This document shows positions 26,554 through 39,800 of a DNA stretch of 64,000 nt, piece by piece. The notes below the pieces were generated by a model. That model searched no databases. It saw nothing but the letters and a program-made list of their open reading frames with translations, and was not told the DNA's origin. Origin of the DNA: Streptomyces rubradiris (GTDB taxonomy: Bacteria > Actinomycetota > Actinomycetes > Streptomycetales > Streptomycetaceae); the NCBI RefSeq assembly GCF_016860525.1, contig NZ_BNEA01000015.1:744001-808000 (forward strand), given 5' to 3'. Position numbers and translations under genes: made by a program. The stretch's first letter is position 1, and each line of letters starts with the position of its first letter.

Positions 26554-27279
26554 TCAGCCCGGTGGGCGGGTGTGGCAGCAGTCGCCGCAGAGTCCGCCGC
26601 CGGGCACCCGGTAGTACAGGCAGCAGCTGCGGCGCCGGAAGGACGCGCCGGTGCGCACTCCGGTGGCGTCGAGCAGCGGATGGGCGAACAGTTCGCCGGT
26701 GAGGGCGCGGGTGCGGGCCGCCACGTCGGCACGGCCGTGGGCGCGGGCCCAGCGGCCCAGTTCCCGGGCGGTCGCGGCCAGCGCGGAGCCCGCGTTGCCC
26801 CACAGCAGGCCGGCCGCGACGCCGTAGCGGGCCCGCAGCACCGCCGTCAGGGGCTCCAGATGGCCGTGCAGCACGGTGGCGGCCAGCGTGGCCGCGTCCC
26901 CGGGCAGGGCGCGCACCTCGGTGAGCCACAGATCGTCGGGGGCGGTGGCGTCCACGTCCCAGCGCAGCAGGCGCGGGTCCAGGTCTGGCAACCGGCCGTA
27001 CAGCACGGCGCAGCCCAGGGCCGCCGACCACAGCCGGGCGGCCAGCCCCTGCTGGGCGAGGGAGGCGGCCACCCGGGGCTCGGCGGTCCGCAGCCGCTCC
27101 CCCACCACCGCGACTCGCGCGGCGACCGGATCCCGGCCGGACGGCGGCACCCGCGCGTAGCCGTCCGCGAGGGCCGGGAGCCGCCACGGACCGGCGGCGC
27201 CGGGCGGGCCGGGGAGGGTGCGCAGCACGAAGAAGCCGCCGAGCGGGCGGAGTGCGGCGAGATCGCGGTCGAGATCCAC
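26554..27279 (-). CDS. Ferric-reductase-like (FhuF C-terminal) 2Fe-2S protein
   Basis: A 241-residue protein whose C-terminus carries RRSCCLYYRVPGGGLCGDCC, the four-cysteine pattern (CC...C..C) of the FhuF-type 2Fe-2S centre. The rest, helical with GLLWGNAGSALAATARELG, matches the ferric-siderophore reductase form. It probably releases iron from siderophores in the cytoplasm. The GTG at 27279 has GGAG seven bases upstream. The gene lies 152 bases upstream of GH92 on the same strand and is divergent from the DMT transporter gene. Confidence 0.82.
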   Translation of the reverse strand: MDLDRDLAALRPLGGFFVLRTLPGPPGAAGPWRLPALADGYARVPPSGRDPVAARVAVVGERLRTAEPRVAASLAQQGLAARLWSAALGCAVLYGRLPDLDPRLLRWDVDATAPDDLWLTEVRALPGDAATLAATVLHGHLEPLTAVLRARYGVAAGLLWGNAGSALAATARELGRWARAHGRADVAARTRALTGELFAHPLLDATGVRTGASFRRRSCCLYYRVPGGGLCGDCCHTRPPG

Positions 27280-27498
27280 GACAGCACTCCTACCAGGCGC
27301 GTCGCCGAAGCGGTGCGGCGGGTGCCCGCCCGGCGTCAGGCCGCCAAGGGATGGGCGGCACGTCGGCATACTGCGAAAGCAGTAGGCGGCATTGCGCTCA
27401 GGGACGACGACGGGCGGATCACGAGCGGGCAGAGTGTCGACCATGGAAGCCGATCGCATACGGGCCCGGGACACCCACCGCCCCCAGAGGAGACGCCG

Positions 27499-30257
<2,759 letters not shown>

Positions 30258-30349
30258 TCACCAACACGTTCGCCGTCACAGCACGTCAGGATAAGCAGGG
30301 CCCCGTACTGACGGAGCCGTAGACATGAGGCAACCAGGGAGCAGGCGGT

Positions 30350-31789
30350 ATGAGCACTTCAGCGCAGATCGGTGTCACGGGCCTCGCGGTGATGGGCCGC
30401 AACCTCGCACGGAACTTCGCGCGCAACGGCTACACGGTCGCCGTGCACAACCGTACGGTGTCGCGTACGAAGGCGCTGGTGGAGGAGTTCGGGCAGGAGG
30501 GCGACTTCGTCGCGGCCGAGACCGCCGAGGAGTTCGTGGCGGCGCTGGAGCGCCCCCGCCGTCTGGTCGTCATGGTCAAGGCGGGCGAGCCGACGGACGC
30601 GGTGATCCAGGAGTTCGCCCCGCTGCTGGAGCCCGGTGACATGATCATCGACGGGGGCAACGCACACTTCGCGGACACCCGGCGCCGGGAGCGGGAGCTG
30701 CGCGAGCGGGGCATCCACTTCGTCGGCGCGGGCATCTCCGGCGGCGAGGAGGGCGCGCTGCACGGACCGAGCATCATGCCGGGCGGGTCCGTGGAGTCGT
30801 ACCAGTCGCTGGGCCCGATGCTGGAGAAGATCTCGGCGAAGGCCGCGGACGGCGCGCCGTGCGTGACGCACGTGGGCCCCGACGGTGCCGGGCACTTCGT
30901 GAAGATGGTCCACAACGGCATCGAGTACGCCGACATGCAGCTGATCGGGGAGGCGTACCAGCTGCTGCGCGATGTCGCCGGGTACTCCCCCGCGCAGATC
31001 GCGGACATCTTCCGCACCTGGAACACGGGCCGGCTGGACTCGTACCTGATCGAGATCACCGCCGAGGTGCTGTCCCACGTGGACGCGGCCACCGGCAAGC
31101 CGTTCGTGGACGTGGTGGTGGACCAGGCCGAGCAGAAGGGCACCGGCCGCTGGACCGTGCAGATCGCGCTGGACCTGGGCGTCCCGGTGTCCGGCATCGC
31201 CGAGGCGGTGTTCGCCCGGTCCCTGTCCGGGCACGCGGCGCTGCGGTCCGCCTCGCGGGACCTGGCCGGACCGCAGCCCTCCGCGCTGAGCGAACCGGAG
31301 GCCGCCGCCTTCGCCGACCGGGTGGAACAGGCGCTGTACGCCTCCAAGATCGTGTCGTACACCCAGGGCTTCCACGAGATCGCGGCCGGCAGCGAGGAGT
31401 ACGGCTGGGACATCGACCTCGGCGCGGTGGCCTCCATCTGGCGGGGCGGCTGCATCATCCGCGCCGCTTTCCTGGACCGCATCCGCGCGGCCTACGACGC
31501 CCGGCCCGACCTGCCGAGCCTGCTCTCGGACGAGACGTTCGCCCGCGAGATCGCCGACGCGCAGGACGACTGGCGGGAGGTGCAGATCGCGGCGGTACGG
31601 CAGGGAGTGGCGACGCCCGGCTTCGCGGCGGCCCTGGCGTACTACGACGGCCTGCGCTCCCCGCGCCTGCCAGCGGCGCTGACCCAGGGCCAGCGGGACT
31701 TCTTCGGCGCGCACACCTACCGCAGGGTGGACCGCGAGGGGGCGTTCCACACGCTGTGGGGCGGGGACCGCGGCGAGGTCACGGCATAG
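30350..31789 (+). CDS. gnd: 6-phosphogluconate dehydrogenase, decarboxylating
   Basis: A 479-residue cytoplasmic enzyme of full length for the NADP type. It begins MSTSAQIGVTGLAVMGRNLA, with the dinucleotide-binding turn, and NRTVSRTKALVEEF follows. GAGISGGEEGALHGPSIMPG is the substrate-binding block. HFVKMVHNGIEYADMQ carries the catalytic Lys and adjacent residues, and ISYTQGF-like VSYTQGFHEIAAGS and the C-terminal RRVDREGAFHTLW complete it. It converts 6-phosphogluconate to ribulose 5-phosphate in the pentose phosphate pathway. The ATG follows GGGAGCAGGCGGT. It is single, with a strong hairpin after the stop. Confidence 0.96.
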   Translation: MSTSAQIGVTGLAVMGRNLARNFARNGYTVAVHNRTVSRTKALVEEFGQEGDFVAAETAEEFVAALERPRRLVVMVKAGEPTDAVIQEFAPLLEPGDMIIDGGNAHFADTRRRERELRERGIHFVGAGISGGEEGALHGPSIMPGGSVESYQSLGPMLEKISAKAADGAPCVTHVGPDGAGHFVKMVHNGIEYADMQLIGEAYQLLRDVAGYSPAQIADIFRTWNTGRLDSYLIEITAEVLSHVDAATGKPFVDVVVDQAEQKGTGRWTVQIALDLGVPVSGIAEAVFARSLSGHAALRSASRDLAGPQPSALSEPEAAAFADRVEQALYASKIVSYTQGFHEIAAGSEEYGWDIDLGAVASIWRGGCIIRAAFLDRIRAAYDARPDLPSLLSDETFAREIADAQDDWREVQIAAVRQGVATPGFAAALAYYDGLRSPRLPAALTQGQRDFFGAHTYRRVDREGAFHTLWGGDRGEVTA

Positions 31790-31802
31790 GCGGGCGGTGG
31801 TT

Positions 31803-31837
31803 CCCCGTGCCCCGGGGACGCTGTCCGGGGCACGGGG
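31803..31837 (+). terminator. Hairpin terminator after gnd
   Basis: A perfect 13-base inverted repeat, CCCCGTGCCCCGG and its complement, with a nine-base loop, begins 14 bases after the gnd stop. No T-run follows, which is normal for Streptomyces terminators. Confidence 0.75.
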
Positions 31838-31943
31838 ACTGGGCACACGGGGACGGGGCATGGGGCACTCCCGGGCCGCGACTACGGGTGTGCCGGTGGC
31901 TGGGCGGGCGGTTCCCCGTGCGCTCCCCCTCACTCGGTGGTGC

Positions 31944-32216
31944 TCAGGTGAGGGGAGGGCCCGGTTCGGGGTTCGGCACCGGTTCCGGGCCCGGGGGGAT
32001 GGGGGACGGGGACGGTTCCGGCGGGCCCGGGTGGGGCGGTGCCGGAGGCGGTGTGGGACCGGGGCCCGGCGGGGGCGGGGTCGGCTGCGGGACCGGCTCG
32101 GGCGGCGGCACCGGGGTGGGGTAGGGGTCCGGCGGAGTCGGGCTCGGGCCCGGACCGGGTGCCGGGCCGGGCGGGACGGGGTCGGGCGGGACCGGGTCGG
32201 GGTGCGGGTTGGTCAT
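31944..32216 (-). CDS. Small proline-rich protein, 90 residues
   Basis: The frame reads MTNPHPDPVPPDPVPPGP and continues almost wholly in Pro, Gly, Pro-Glu and Pro-Thr steps to the stop. GGAGGA precedes the ATG at 32216 by four bases, a proper ribosome site, which is the main reason to accept it. There is no signal peptide and no cysteine. Such composition can also arise by chance in GC-rich repeats, so this is a moderate call. Function unknown. Confidence 0.5.
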   Translation of the reverse strand: MTNPHPDPVPPDPVPPGPAPGPGPSPTPPDPYPTPVPPPEPVPQPTPPPPGPGPTPPPAPPHPGPPEPSPSPIPPGPEPVPNPEPGPPLT

Positions 32217-32372
32217 CGTGTCCTCCGGGCTGTCACGGGACGTCGCCTCTGGACTACTCCCCCGCCTACCCGGTGCCCGCGCGGCCACTCACCCGACGGC
32301 GGCACCGGACGGACCCGGCCCCGTGCCGGCGCGGCCCTGCCTCGGGGTGACGGGCTCGCCTCCGGGCGCGCG

Positions 32373-33164
32373 TCACCGCTTGTGCGCGGTGGTGAGGAAG
32401 TCCAGGACGAGCCGCCCGGCGTGGGTGCGGAACTCCTCGAAGTAGGCGTGCCGGGCACCGGGGATCAGGTGCAGCCGGGCGCCGGGGATGCGGTCGGCGA
32501 GCAGGGGCGCGTTGGCGGTGGGATTGAGCAGGTCGTCGCTGCCGTGGACGACCAGGGTGGGCGCGCTGATGGCCGGCAGGAGGTCCCAGGCGTCGTGCCG
32601 GTCGCCGGCCGCGAGGTGGTGGCGCCGGGCGTGGACGGGCATGCCGGGGTCTCCGAGGGTGTGGTGCGGGATGGGGTGGGAGGCCAGCCATCCAGGGGTG
32701 TACATCAGCTCCAGCAGGGCCTGTCGCGCGGCTCCGGGCCGAGGCCGCGTCAGGGCCCGGCGGACGTCGGCGCCGCGTTCGACGCCGTGCGGGCCGCCGG
32801 GTGAGGTGCAGCCGAGGACCAGGGCGCCCACCCGGTGGGGGTGGCGGGCCGCGAGTTGCTGGGCCACCCGTCCGCCCATGGACGTGCCGTAGACGTCGGC
32901 CCGGTCGATGCCGAGTTCGTCGAGGACGGCGATGACGTCCTGGGCGAACAGCTCGGTGCTGTAGGGGGCGTCGGGCTTGTCACTGTCGCCGGTGCCCCGG
33001 TAGTCGAGCGTGAGGGTGCTGCGGGCGGGGTGGAAGTCGGCGCGTACGGTGTCCCACCAGTGGTGGCTGTTGGCCTGGCCCGCCAGCAGGACCAGCGGCG
33101 GCGCCCCCCGGCCCCGGAGCTGGTAGGCGATGCGGGTTCCGTCCGGCGTCGTGGCGTAGGTCAT
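32373..33164 (-). CDS. Alpha/beta-fold hydrolase
   Basis: A 263-residue hydrolase with TPDGTRIAYQLRGRGAPPL at the start and the nucleophile elbow GTSMGGRVAQQLAA near residue 95. The acid Asp lies in VVHGSDDLLNP and the catalytic His in PGARHAYFEEF. This is the standard esterase/lactonase form. The closest general pattern is the 3-oxoadipate enol-lactonase/haloperoxidase group, but the substrate is open. GAGGAAG lies upstream of the ATG at 33164. LysE follows on the same strand 51 bases upstream. Confidence 0.88.
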   Translation of the reverse strand: MTYATTPDGTRIAYQLRGRGAPPLVLLAGQANSHHWWDTVRADFHPARSTLTLDYRGTGDSDKPDAPYSTELFAQDVIAVLDELGIDRADVYGTSMGGRVAQQLAARHPHRVGALVLGCTSPGGPHGVERGADVRRALTRPRPGAARQALLELMYTPGWLASHPIPHHTLGDPGMPVHARRHHLAAGDRHDAWDLLPAISAPTLVVHGSDDLLNPTANAPLLADRIPGARLHLIPGARHAYFEEFRTHAGRLVLDFLTTAHKR

Positions 33165-33215
33165 CGGCTTCTTCCTCGTCTCCCGTGCGGTGGGCGAAGT
33201 ACTCGCGTCCGGTCC

Positions 33216-33839
33216 TCAGACACCCGCTGTCACCGCGGCGCCCAGCCCCAGCAGGACGGCGCCGGTGGTCACGCTGAGTCCCCGCAGGACGGCCGGCCGC
33301 GACACCAGGGCGCGCCCCCGGCCGACGGCCCAGGTGAGCAGCGTGTACCAGGAGGCGCTGACGAGCGCCCACAGGGCTCCCAGGGCGACGGTCGACAGGA
33401 ACACCGGGCCGTCGGAGGTCACGAACTGGGGCAGCACCGAGACGGCGAACACGCCCGCCTTGGGGTTGCCGAGGTTGGTGCTCAGGCCGGTGAGGTATCC
33501 GCCCGCGAAGCCGCTGCGGCCCCCTTCGTCGCGGGGCGGGCGGGCGGAGCCGGTGGTGAGCGCGGTCCGCAGCGTCTTCAGCCCGAGGATCATCAGCACG
33601 ACGCCGCCCGCGATCCGGAGCACGGCGTACGCGGTGGGGCTGGCCAGCAGGACGGCGGACAGCCCGGCCGCGGCGGCCGTGGACCACAGCAGGAAGCCGC
33701 TGGCATTGCCCGCGAGCGTGCCCCGGAGCGTATGCCGGCGGCCTTCCAGGGCCTGCCGGATCATCAGGGCCTGGCTCGCGCCTGGCAGCATCGCCAGCAG
33801 CAGGGTGGTGACGAGGAAAGCGGGCACATGCGTGGGCAT
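33216..33839 (-). CDS. LysE-family amino acid exporter
   Basis: A 207-residue membrane protein with about six spans. It has AMLPGASQALMIRQALEGRR, then GNASGFLLWSTAAAAGL, VLRIAGGVVLMILGLKTLR and LSTNLGNPKAGVFAVSVLPQF, the most conserved LysE/RhtB block. It exports amino acids or similar compounds. It is divergent from a LysR gene, the usual LysE/LysG arrangement, so the LysR protein is probably its activator. Confidence 0.9.
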   Translation of the reverse strand: MPTHVPAFLVTTLLLAMLPGASQALMIRQALEGRRHTLRGTLAGNASGFLLWSTAAAAGLSAVLLASPTAYAVLRIAGGVVLMILGLKTLRTALTTGSARPPRDEGGRSGFAGGYLTGLSTNLGNPKAGVFAVSVLPQFVTSDGPVFLSTVALGALWALVSASWYTLLTWAVGRGRALVSRPAVLRGLSVTTGAVLLGLGAAVTAGV

Positions 33840-33948
33840 GGGAAAAGAACCCTTCCGGGGACCGTGTCCGATGGGTGTGCCCCCACCCTTCCCCTCCCGC
33901 GCTCGTAAGAGAAGTTAAAAGAGAGGGGTGCAGCGTTAGGATCGGTGA

Positions 33949-34893
33949 ATGGTGGTGGATCCGGGACAGCTGCGGCTTCTCGCGTTGATCGAGCGGCACG
34001 GCTCCCTGACGGCGGCGGCTCGCGCACTGCACCTCACGCCCGCCGCGGTCACCCAGCAGGTGGCCAAGGCCGAGCGGGACTGGCAGGTGCCGCTGGTCGT
34101 GCGGGGGCCTCGCGGGGCCTCGCTCACCGCGGCCGGTGAGCTGCTGGCCTCGCACGGCCGGACCGTGGAGGAGGCGGCGGACAGGGCGCAGGCGGAACTG
34201 GCCGCGCTGCTCGGTCACCTCTCGCTGCGGCTGCGCATCGGGACGTTCCAGGCGGCCGCCCTGCACCTGCTGCCACCGGCCCTGACGGCGCTGCGCCACC
34301 GCCACCCGGACGCCGATGTCTCGGTCGTGGACGTGGTGTCGGGACGCGGGGCGGACGAGATCGGCGCGGGACGCCTGGACGTGGCCATCGTCGCGTCCTG
34401 GGGCACGCCGCTCGCGCCGCCCCCGCACATACGGGCCCACCCGCTCCTGCTGGACCCGATGGTCGTGGTGCTCCCCGACGACCATCCCCTGGCCACCGGG
34501 CAGCCCGCGGACACCGAACTCCGCCTGGAACAGCTGCGCGACGAGTCGTGGGTTTCCATCCTGGCCGGCCACGCCGCCCGCGAACAGTTCCACGACGCGG
34601 CCCGCGAGGCCGGCTTCACTCCCACCGTGCGGTTCGAGACGGAGTCCTACGACGTCGCCCAGGCCCTCGTCGGCACGGGCATCGCGGTGGCCCTGGTCTC
34701 ACGCCTGGCCCTGACCCACGCGCCCGGCACCACCCATCGCGAACTGGCCCGCCCCAGGCCCTACCGCCAGCTCTACGCCGTGACCAAGGCCGACGCCGGC
34801 CTCACCCCGCTCGCGGACCTGCTCATCGGCCTCCTACGCGATGTCGCCCGCGACATCACCGCCTCCTGGGAGGCGAGCTCCCGTTCGGCCTGA
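33949..34893 (+). CDS. LysR-family regulator, probably controlling the LysE exporter
   Basis: A 314-residue LysR protein. The winged HTH is DPGQLRLLALIERHGSLTAA followed by RALHLTPAAVTQQVAKAE. The effector domain includes LRIGTFQAAALHLLPPALTA, HPDADVSVVDV, PLLLDPMVVVLPDDHPLA and VGTGIAVALVSRLAL. The start codon is ATG at 33949. The 109-base gap to LysE contains an AT-rich stretch (AAGAGAAGTTAAAAGAGAGG) where the shared promoter probably lies. Confidence 0.9.
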   Translation: MVVDPGQLRLLALIERHGSLTAAARALHLTPAAVTQQVAKAERDWQVPLVVRGPRGASLTAAGELLASHGRTVEEAADRAQAELAALLGHLSLRLRIGTFQAAALHLLPPALTALRHRHPDADVSVVDVVSGRGADEIGAGRLDVAIVASWGTPLAPPPHIRAHPLLLDPMVVVLPDDHPLATGQPADTELRLEQLRDESWVSILAGHAAREQFHDAAREAGFTPTVRFETESYDVAQALVGTGIAVALVSRLALTHAPGTTHRELARPRPYRQLYAVTKADAGLTPLADLLIGLLRDVARDITASWEASSRSA

Positions 34894-34916
34894 GCCCACG
34901 GGACCACCGGCCGGTG

Positions 34917-35426
34917 TCAGGCCGGTGCGTCCGTGCGCCCGGCTGGAAGACCGGGATGCCGTGCCAGCCGCGAGGCTTCGGCCGTGACCTCGGCGTCGAC
35001 CTGTGCCGGTGTCGCGTCGCCGTATTCGAGGAGGTCGTACGCGTCGTCCAGCTCGGCGAGCCGCTCGGCCAGCGGCAGTTCGTGCCCGAACCGCCGGTGG
35101 ATCCGGAAGGCCAGCTCCCGCGGCGTCAGCTCGCCGGCCAGCATCCGGGCGGCAAGCGCTCGTACGGCGGCCTCCTGGCCGGCAACACTGCCCACCGCGG
35201 GGAAGGTGAGGCCCAGCTCATCGAGTGCCGGGGGCAGGAGGCCGGGAACGTCGTGATCCGCCTCCGCGCGGGTGCACGCCGCCAACATCCGCAGGGCGGG
35301 GCCGTCCAGGCCGGCGACGAGTGCGTCACAGGCGGCGGTGACGACGTCGGTGGCGCGGATCTCACCCACGCTCCACAGAGCGGCACGGTCCTGAAGCCGG
35401 CGGGCGGCTGATTCGGTCGACGGCAT
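34917..35426 (-). CDS. Hypothetical protein, 169 residues
   Basis: The frame has real-gene codon bias and reads MPSTESAARRLQDRAALWSV, ATDVVTAACDALVAGLDG and HRRFGHELPLAERLAELDDA. It is mostly helical, soluble and acidic, with no signal peptide. It looks like a Streptomyces family of unknown function with repeated helical hairpins. It is convergent with the LysR gene. No motif gives a function. Confidence 0.65.
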   Translation of the reverse strand: MPSTESAARRLQDRAALWSVGEIRATDVVTAACDALVAGLDGPALRMLAACTRAEADHDVPGLLPPALDELGLTFPAVGSVAGQEAAVRALAARMLAGELTPRELAFRIHRRFGHELPLAERLAELDDAYDLLEYGDATPAQVDAEVTAEASRLARHPGLPAGRTDAPA

Positions 35427-35559
35427 CTGATCATGATCCCGTCGGTGGGCTGACCAGGTCGAGCGGGTTTCGCGGGCGGGCTGGACGGTCGTGTGGACGG
35501 CGGACAGGGCGTGCGGTCTCGATCAGGCGCCGCACGCCCCTGGACCACCGGTCAGCCGG

Positions 35560-35967
35560 TCAGCCTCCTACGGCCTGCGGGCTGCGCTGCTGGTCCGAGC
35601 CGGGCACCGGCTCGGACGGGTCGGCGCCGAGGGACACGATCCGGTTGCCGGCGTCGACATGCACGACCCGGGGCCGCAGCTCACGGGCCTCCGCGTCGGT
35701 GACCTGCGCATAGCTGATGATGATCACCAGGTCACCGGGGTGGACGAGATGGGCCGCCGCCCCGTTGATCCCGACGACCCCCGAGCCGCGCTCCCCCTCG
35801 ATGACGTACGTCTCCAGCCGGGCACCGTTGGTGACGTCCACGATGTGCACCAGTTCCCCGGGCAGCAGATCGGCGGCGTCGAGGAGATCGGCGTCGATGG
35901 TCACCGATCCCACGTAGTGCAGGTCGGCCTGGGTGACGGTGGCGCGGTGGATCTTGGACTTGAACAT
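35560..35967 (-). CDS. panD: Aspartate 1-decarboxylase precursor
   Basis: A 135-residue pyruvoyl enzyme. It opens [20 protein letters not shown], and the self-cleavage site is Gly24-Ser25 in YVGSVTID. Later blocks are [37 protein letters not shown] and [10 protein letters not shown]. It makes beta-alanine for pantothenate and coenzyme A. I chose the ATG at 35967 over the longer frame because the family begins MF(R/K)(S/T)K. No other pantothenate gene adjoins it. It is the last ordinary chromosomal gene before the aconitase remnant and the defence island. Confidence 0.95.
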   Translation of the reverse strand: MFKSKIHRATVTQADLHYVGSVTIDADLLDAADLLPGELVHIVDVTNGARLETYVIEGERGSGVVGINGAAAHLVHPGDLVIIISYAQVTDAEARELRPRVVHVDAGNRIVSLGADPSEPVPGSDQQRSPQAVGG

Positions 35968-36224
35968 GGTACGAAACACGAAGAAACTCCCGAAATGTCT
36001 GCTCCCTGCCCACTTCACGCAGGTCAAGGGCGGTTCCCGGAGCCTACAACCATTCGCACGTTCGGTCAGCTCTCTCCAGGTCTTTCAGGACTCATGCTGA
36101 CCACTTGCCGACTTTCCTGACGCATCGTCAAGCCACGGCAGGAGGTCTTCGCCAGCCCTCCCGGCATTCCCATCGTCAGGGCCCTCCACACCTGACCGGC
36201 CTGTAGGCTGCGACGCCCGAACAC

Positions 36225-36560
36225 GTGGGTCCGACGCTGGCAAAGGCACTGTTGCACCTCGGCGACTCCATCACCGCCGACCACATCTCCCCCGCCGGAC
36301 GCATCCCCGCCCACAGCGCCGCCGGCCGCTGGCCGACCGAGCGGGGCGCGTCGCCCGCCGGGACCTCAACCAGTACTCCATCCGCCGCATCAACCACGAG
36401 GTCATGCTGCGTGGCGCCTTCACCAACCCTGCCGTCACCAACCTCCTCCTCGACGACCGGCCCGCTCCGGGCGGCCACACCTACACGGCCGACCGCCCGC
36501 GCGTACTGCCCGTCCACGAGGCTGCCCCCCACCTACCGGGAAGCCGGCTACGACCTGGTT
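36225..36560 (+). pseudogene. Aconitase C-terminal remnant with two frameshifts
   Basis: Frame 1 reads LLHLGDSITADHISPAGRIP and PAHSAAGRW. After a one-base shift near 36332, another frame reads VARRDLNQYSIRRINHEVML and RGAFTNPAVTNLL, then GGHTYTADRPRVLPVHEAA. A second shift in the run of six Cs near 36525-36530 restores TYREAGYDLV. These are consecutive blocks of the aconitase swivel domain (the family phrase is GDSITTDHISPAG). About 110 of roughly 900 residues remain and no start or stop fits. From 36561 to 36843 nothing further is recognisable. The remnant lies between panD and the defence island and marks a past rearrangement. Confidence 0.82.
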
Positions 36561-36843
36561 AATGTTGACAATGCCCGCGCCCACAGTGCCCGCCCCGCAG
36601 GGAGACACACCGGACGATACTTTCGGTCCTGTCCGGCGCTCCCCGTCCGGCTATCCGTCGGCTTCCGACCCCTCGCGCAACCAGAGCGGACAATACGCGG
36701 GGACGAATTCGACCCGGATCCGACCGGGGCTACTCGGAGCCGATCAGGGTACATGTCGGCGGCGGCTGAACTCCTCGAGTGATGCCGAGAGAACAGTAGC
36801 CCCCTGTTTCGATTCCGAGAGGGCCGAGGTCGGACGGGTCTGC

Positions 36844-39800
36844 TCAAGTGCCCGCTTCCAGCCTTCTGTCAGCACCCCAGGCCTCATCGTGCAGATCTGG
36901 TTCCGCCGACAGCCCTGCCGCGTCCGCGACATCCGGGTCCACTTCGGCCTCATACTCTGCTGCACCACCGGCAGCCTGCTCCCCTGAGCTGTCGCTCTCG
37001 TCCTCCTCAGCCGATTCTCCCTCCGCGAACATGGGCAGAACATAAGCCTGAGCGAGCCCAGCCAGGTGAAGAGGCAGTGGTAGAGACAGCGACGCCGGAT
37101 AGTCCGGTGCTTGACGCAGTTGGTGCATGGCCAGGGCCAGCACCTCCGGCTCGTCGGGCTTCCCCGCCTGATCCGAGAAGTCGTCACTCGCATGACATCC
37201 AAGTACCGCGATCTCGACAAGGGCGGGGTTCCAGGCGCCTTTGCCCGCTTGCGAAACGAGGTTACCGGCCGCGGTGACTCTGGTGGCGAGCCTGTCGAGT
37301 GCAGGAGAGACCGGCTGGGATCCGGGGCGTTCCGTGGTGCTGTAGAACACCCTCTCGTCTGGCGAGCGCTGACCATCGCCGCTGATGTCCGCCGCCCAGA
37401 ATCCGGCCGGCTGCCCATTCGGCTCGCCCTTCTCCGCCAGGCCCCACCACTGGGCGGTCTCCCTCCCCGTCCGCCCGCGTACGCGCACCAGGCGGAGCTC
37501 GTCGTCGAGCCGTCCCGCGGGCGCATGTCCCGTCCGGAGGAGGTCCCGGATGACCTGACCATCCTGCAGCCACGGCCAGTGCAGCCTGCTGTTCTGGGCA
37601 TGAGTGATGAGGGCCGTGGGGCGTCCGCGCAGAGACTGAAGCATCCGCTGCAGGAAGCTTGCGGTCTCCTGGCGCTGCTGAGCCAGGTTGGCACGCCACT
37701 GTTTAGGGGTGACCCATCGCGCCTGTGGGCTCGTGCCGTCGCGCTGCCCGGGGATGGCAGGGGACGGCTCCGCGAACTCCTCCGGATCGATCTCGGCCTT
37801 TTTCACCAAGCTGAGCAGAAAGCGCGGATAGGGGATCCATTCGCAGGCGTCGTCATCCCACCCGCGGACCAATGCGAGGTCCGTGGCTTCCGGAAGCGGC
37901 GTGACGAGCACGGCGACTGGCAGATGCCTGGGCAAGCGGGTGGGGCCGTCCTTGCGCCGCTTCACCATCCACAGCGCGGCGTACTGAAGATCGTTGGGAA
38001 GGTCGGCACCGAGCGTGTGCTGGGGCAGTACGCGCACACCGAGCTGCCGCAGTCCGTCCAGCCAGGCATTGTGGGCTCGGTGCTCCAGACTGTCGGCGTT
38101 GTCGATCCCGCGTTCCTCGGAGGATGTGACAACGAACTGCGTCAGGAGCCCGGCGTCGGCGCAGCCGAGGCGGATGGCGAACTTCGGGTCCGTCTCGCGG
38201 GGTTTGAAGGTGCTACGGTGTGCGATCTCGACCAGGGCGAGTCCGGGGCGAGACGGGTCGGCCCCGTCCCGGCTCAGCCATTCGCGGAGATCGCGTCGGC
38301 GCCGCATGATCCCGTCGGCGATGCGCGCTCCCTTTCCCTTGACCACCGCATCGGGGCGCAGCCGGTCACCGAGCCCGTCGGCCAGCGGCAGACAGCGCAA
38401 CCTCAGGATCAGTTCCGGTGTCTGCCACTCCAACACGACAGGTGAGCCAGGGCGGGCCTCGTCGAAGTCCTGGTCCGTCACCCCGGCGCTGTCCGGGTCG
38501 CCGGGACCGTCCAGGCCGAGTGCCTGGGCGAAGGCCGTGACTCCCTGGCGTCGTACCTCGGCGGTCTGCCACAGCAGCCGGGCCTCCACGACAGGACGTC
38601 CGGTGTCGGTGGAGTCCAGACCGGTGAGGCGGGAAAGCGCAGCGAGGGCGGTGCGCCGGGCCTGAGCAGCGCGCAGCTCCTCGGCTTTTTTCTCCGCGTC
38701 GCCCTTCGGCTTGGCGCGCCGGTTCGCAGGGGCGGCGATGCCGCGTCCCCGACCGCGCACCAGGTCCGGAACGCGCACTACACCTTCGGGCAGCGCCTGC
38801 TCCGCCCACGCGGTGAGTTCGGACAGCTGGTGCGTCATAAGGCCCCGGCCCACCTCGTGGACACCCATGCGGGTGCTGTGGACCACGCAGGCGCGTACCC
38901 CGGGACCGTCCTTGATCCACTCGGTGGGTTCCGAGAGGAGCTGGTCGATGTCCGGAAAGTGACCGGTGACGCTGAGCGTGCGCAGGATGCCCGCCGGGTC
39001 GTTCTCGACCCAGGCGAATCCGTCGGAGTCCCGGTCGCGCCGAAGGCGGGCCAGAGCGTACCGCTCGGTGGCCGGCGCACCGGGCAGCCAGGGGATGCGC
39101 GGCCGGAGATAGATGGTGGTCGCCTCACGGTACGGAAGATTCAGACGCTTGGTGTCCGCCCTCGGGTGTGTGGCCCACCGACGTACGCCCCAGTGGAAGT
39201 GCAACCGGGGCCGGGGGTCGAACGGGGTGGTGTGCAGGGAGATGTTCAGCACGATGGAGAACCACCATTCCCTGCGCTTGATCGTGCGGCTCAGGGGCTG
39301 GGACATCAGCTCGGCCCCCTGGTCGCGGGGGCCTCGGGGGAGCGCGCGGAAGCGGAGCTCACCACCGTCGAAGGGGTACGGATCCAACGTGAGAATCCGG
39401 CGCGCGAGCGCGTCGGTCGCGAGCTGGAACTGCCGGGGTTCCGGAGCGGCCGTGCCGCCCTTCGTGGGCGACGCGGCCAGCAACTCCACGCCACGCACCG
39501 GTTCCCACCCTGGGAGGTTCTGCTTCAACTCGGCACTACAACGGAGAAGAAGGGAGCGGAAGCCAGGGTCGTCTGCCGCTCCCGTGGGCCCGAGTGTGCG
39601 CAGCCAGGCGTCGAGCAGCTTGCCCAGAGTCCCGTCCGGGAGCGGGTCCGGCGCCCCGTCCGGTACGTACATCCAGAAGTCGTCTGGGGGCATGGCCCCT
39701 TGGCCCACAGGCGGTTTGGGCCGCGGCCGGACGACGATGTCGGGTGCGAGCGTCTGCAGTACGGCGTCCAGGCGCCGGGTGGGGACGGTCTTGTGCCGCT

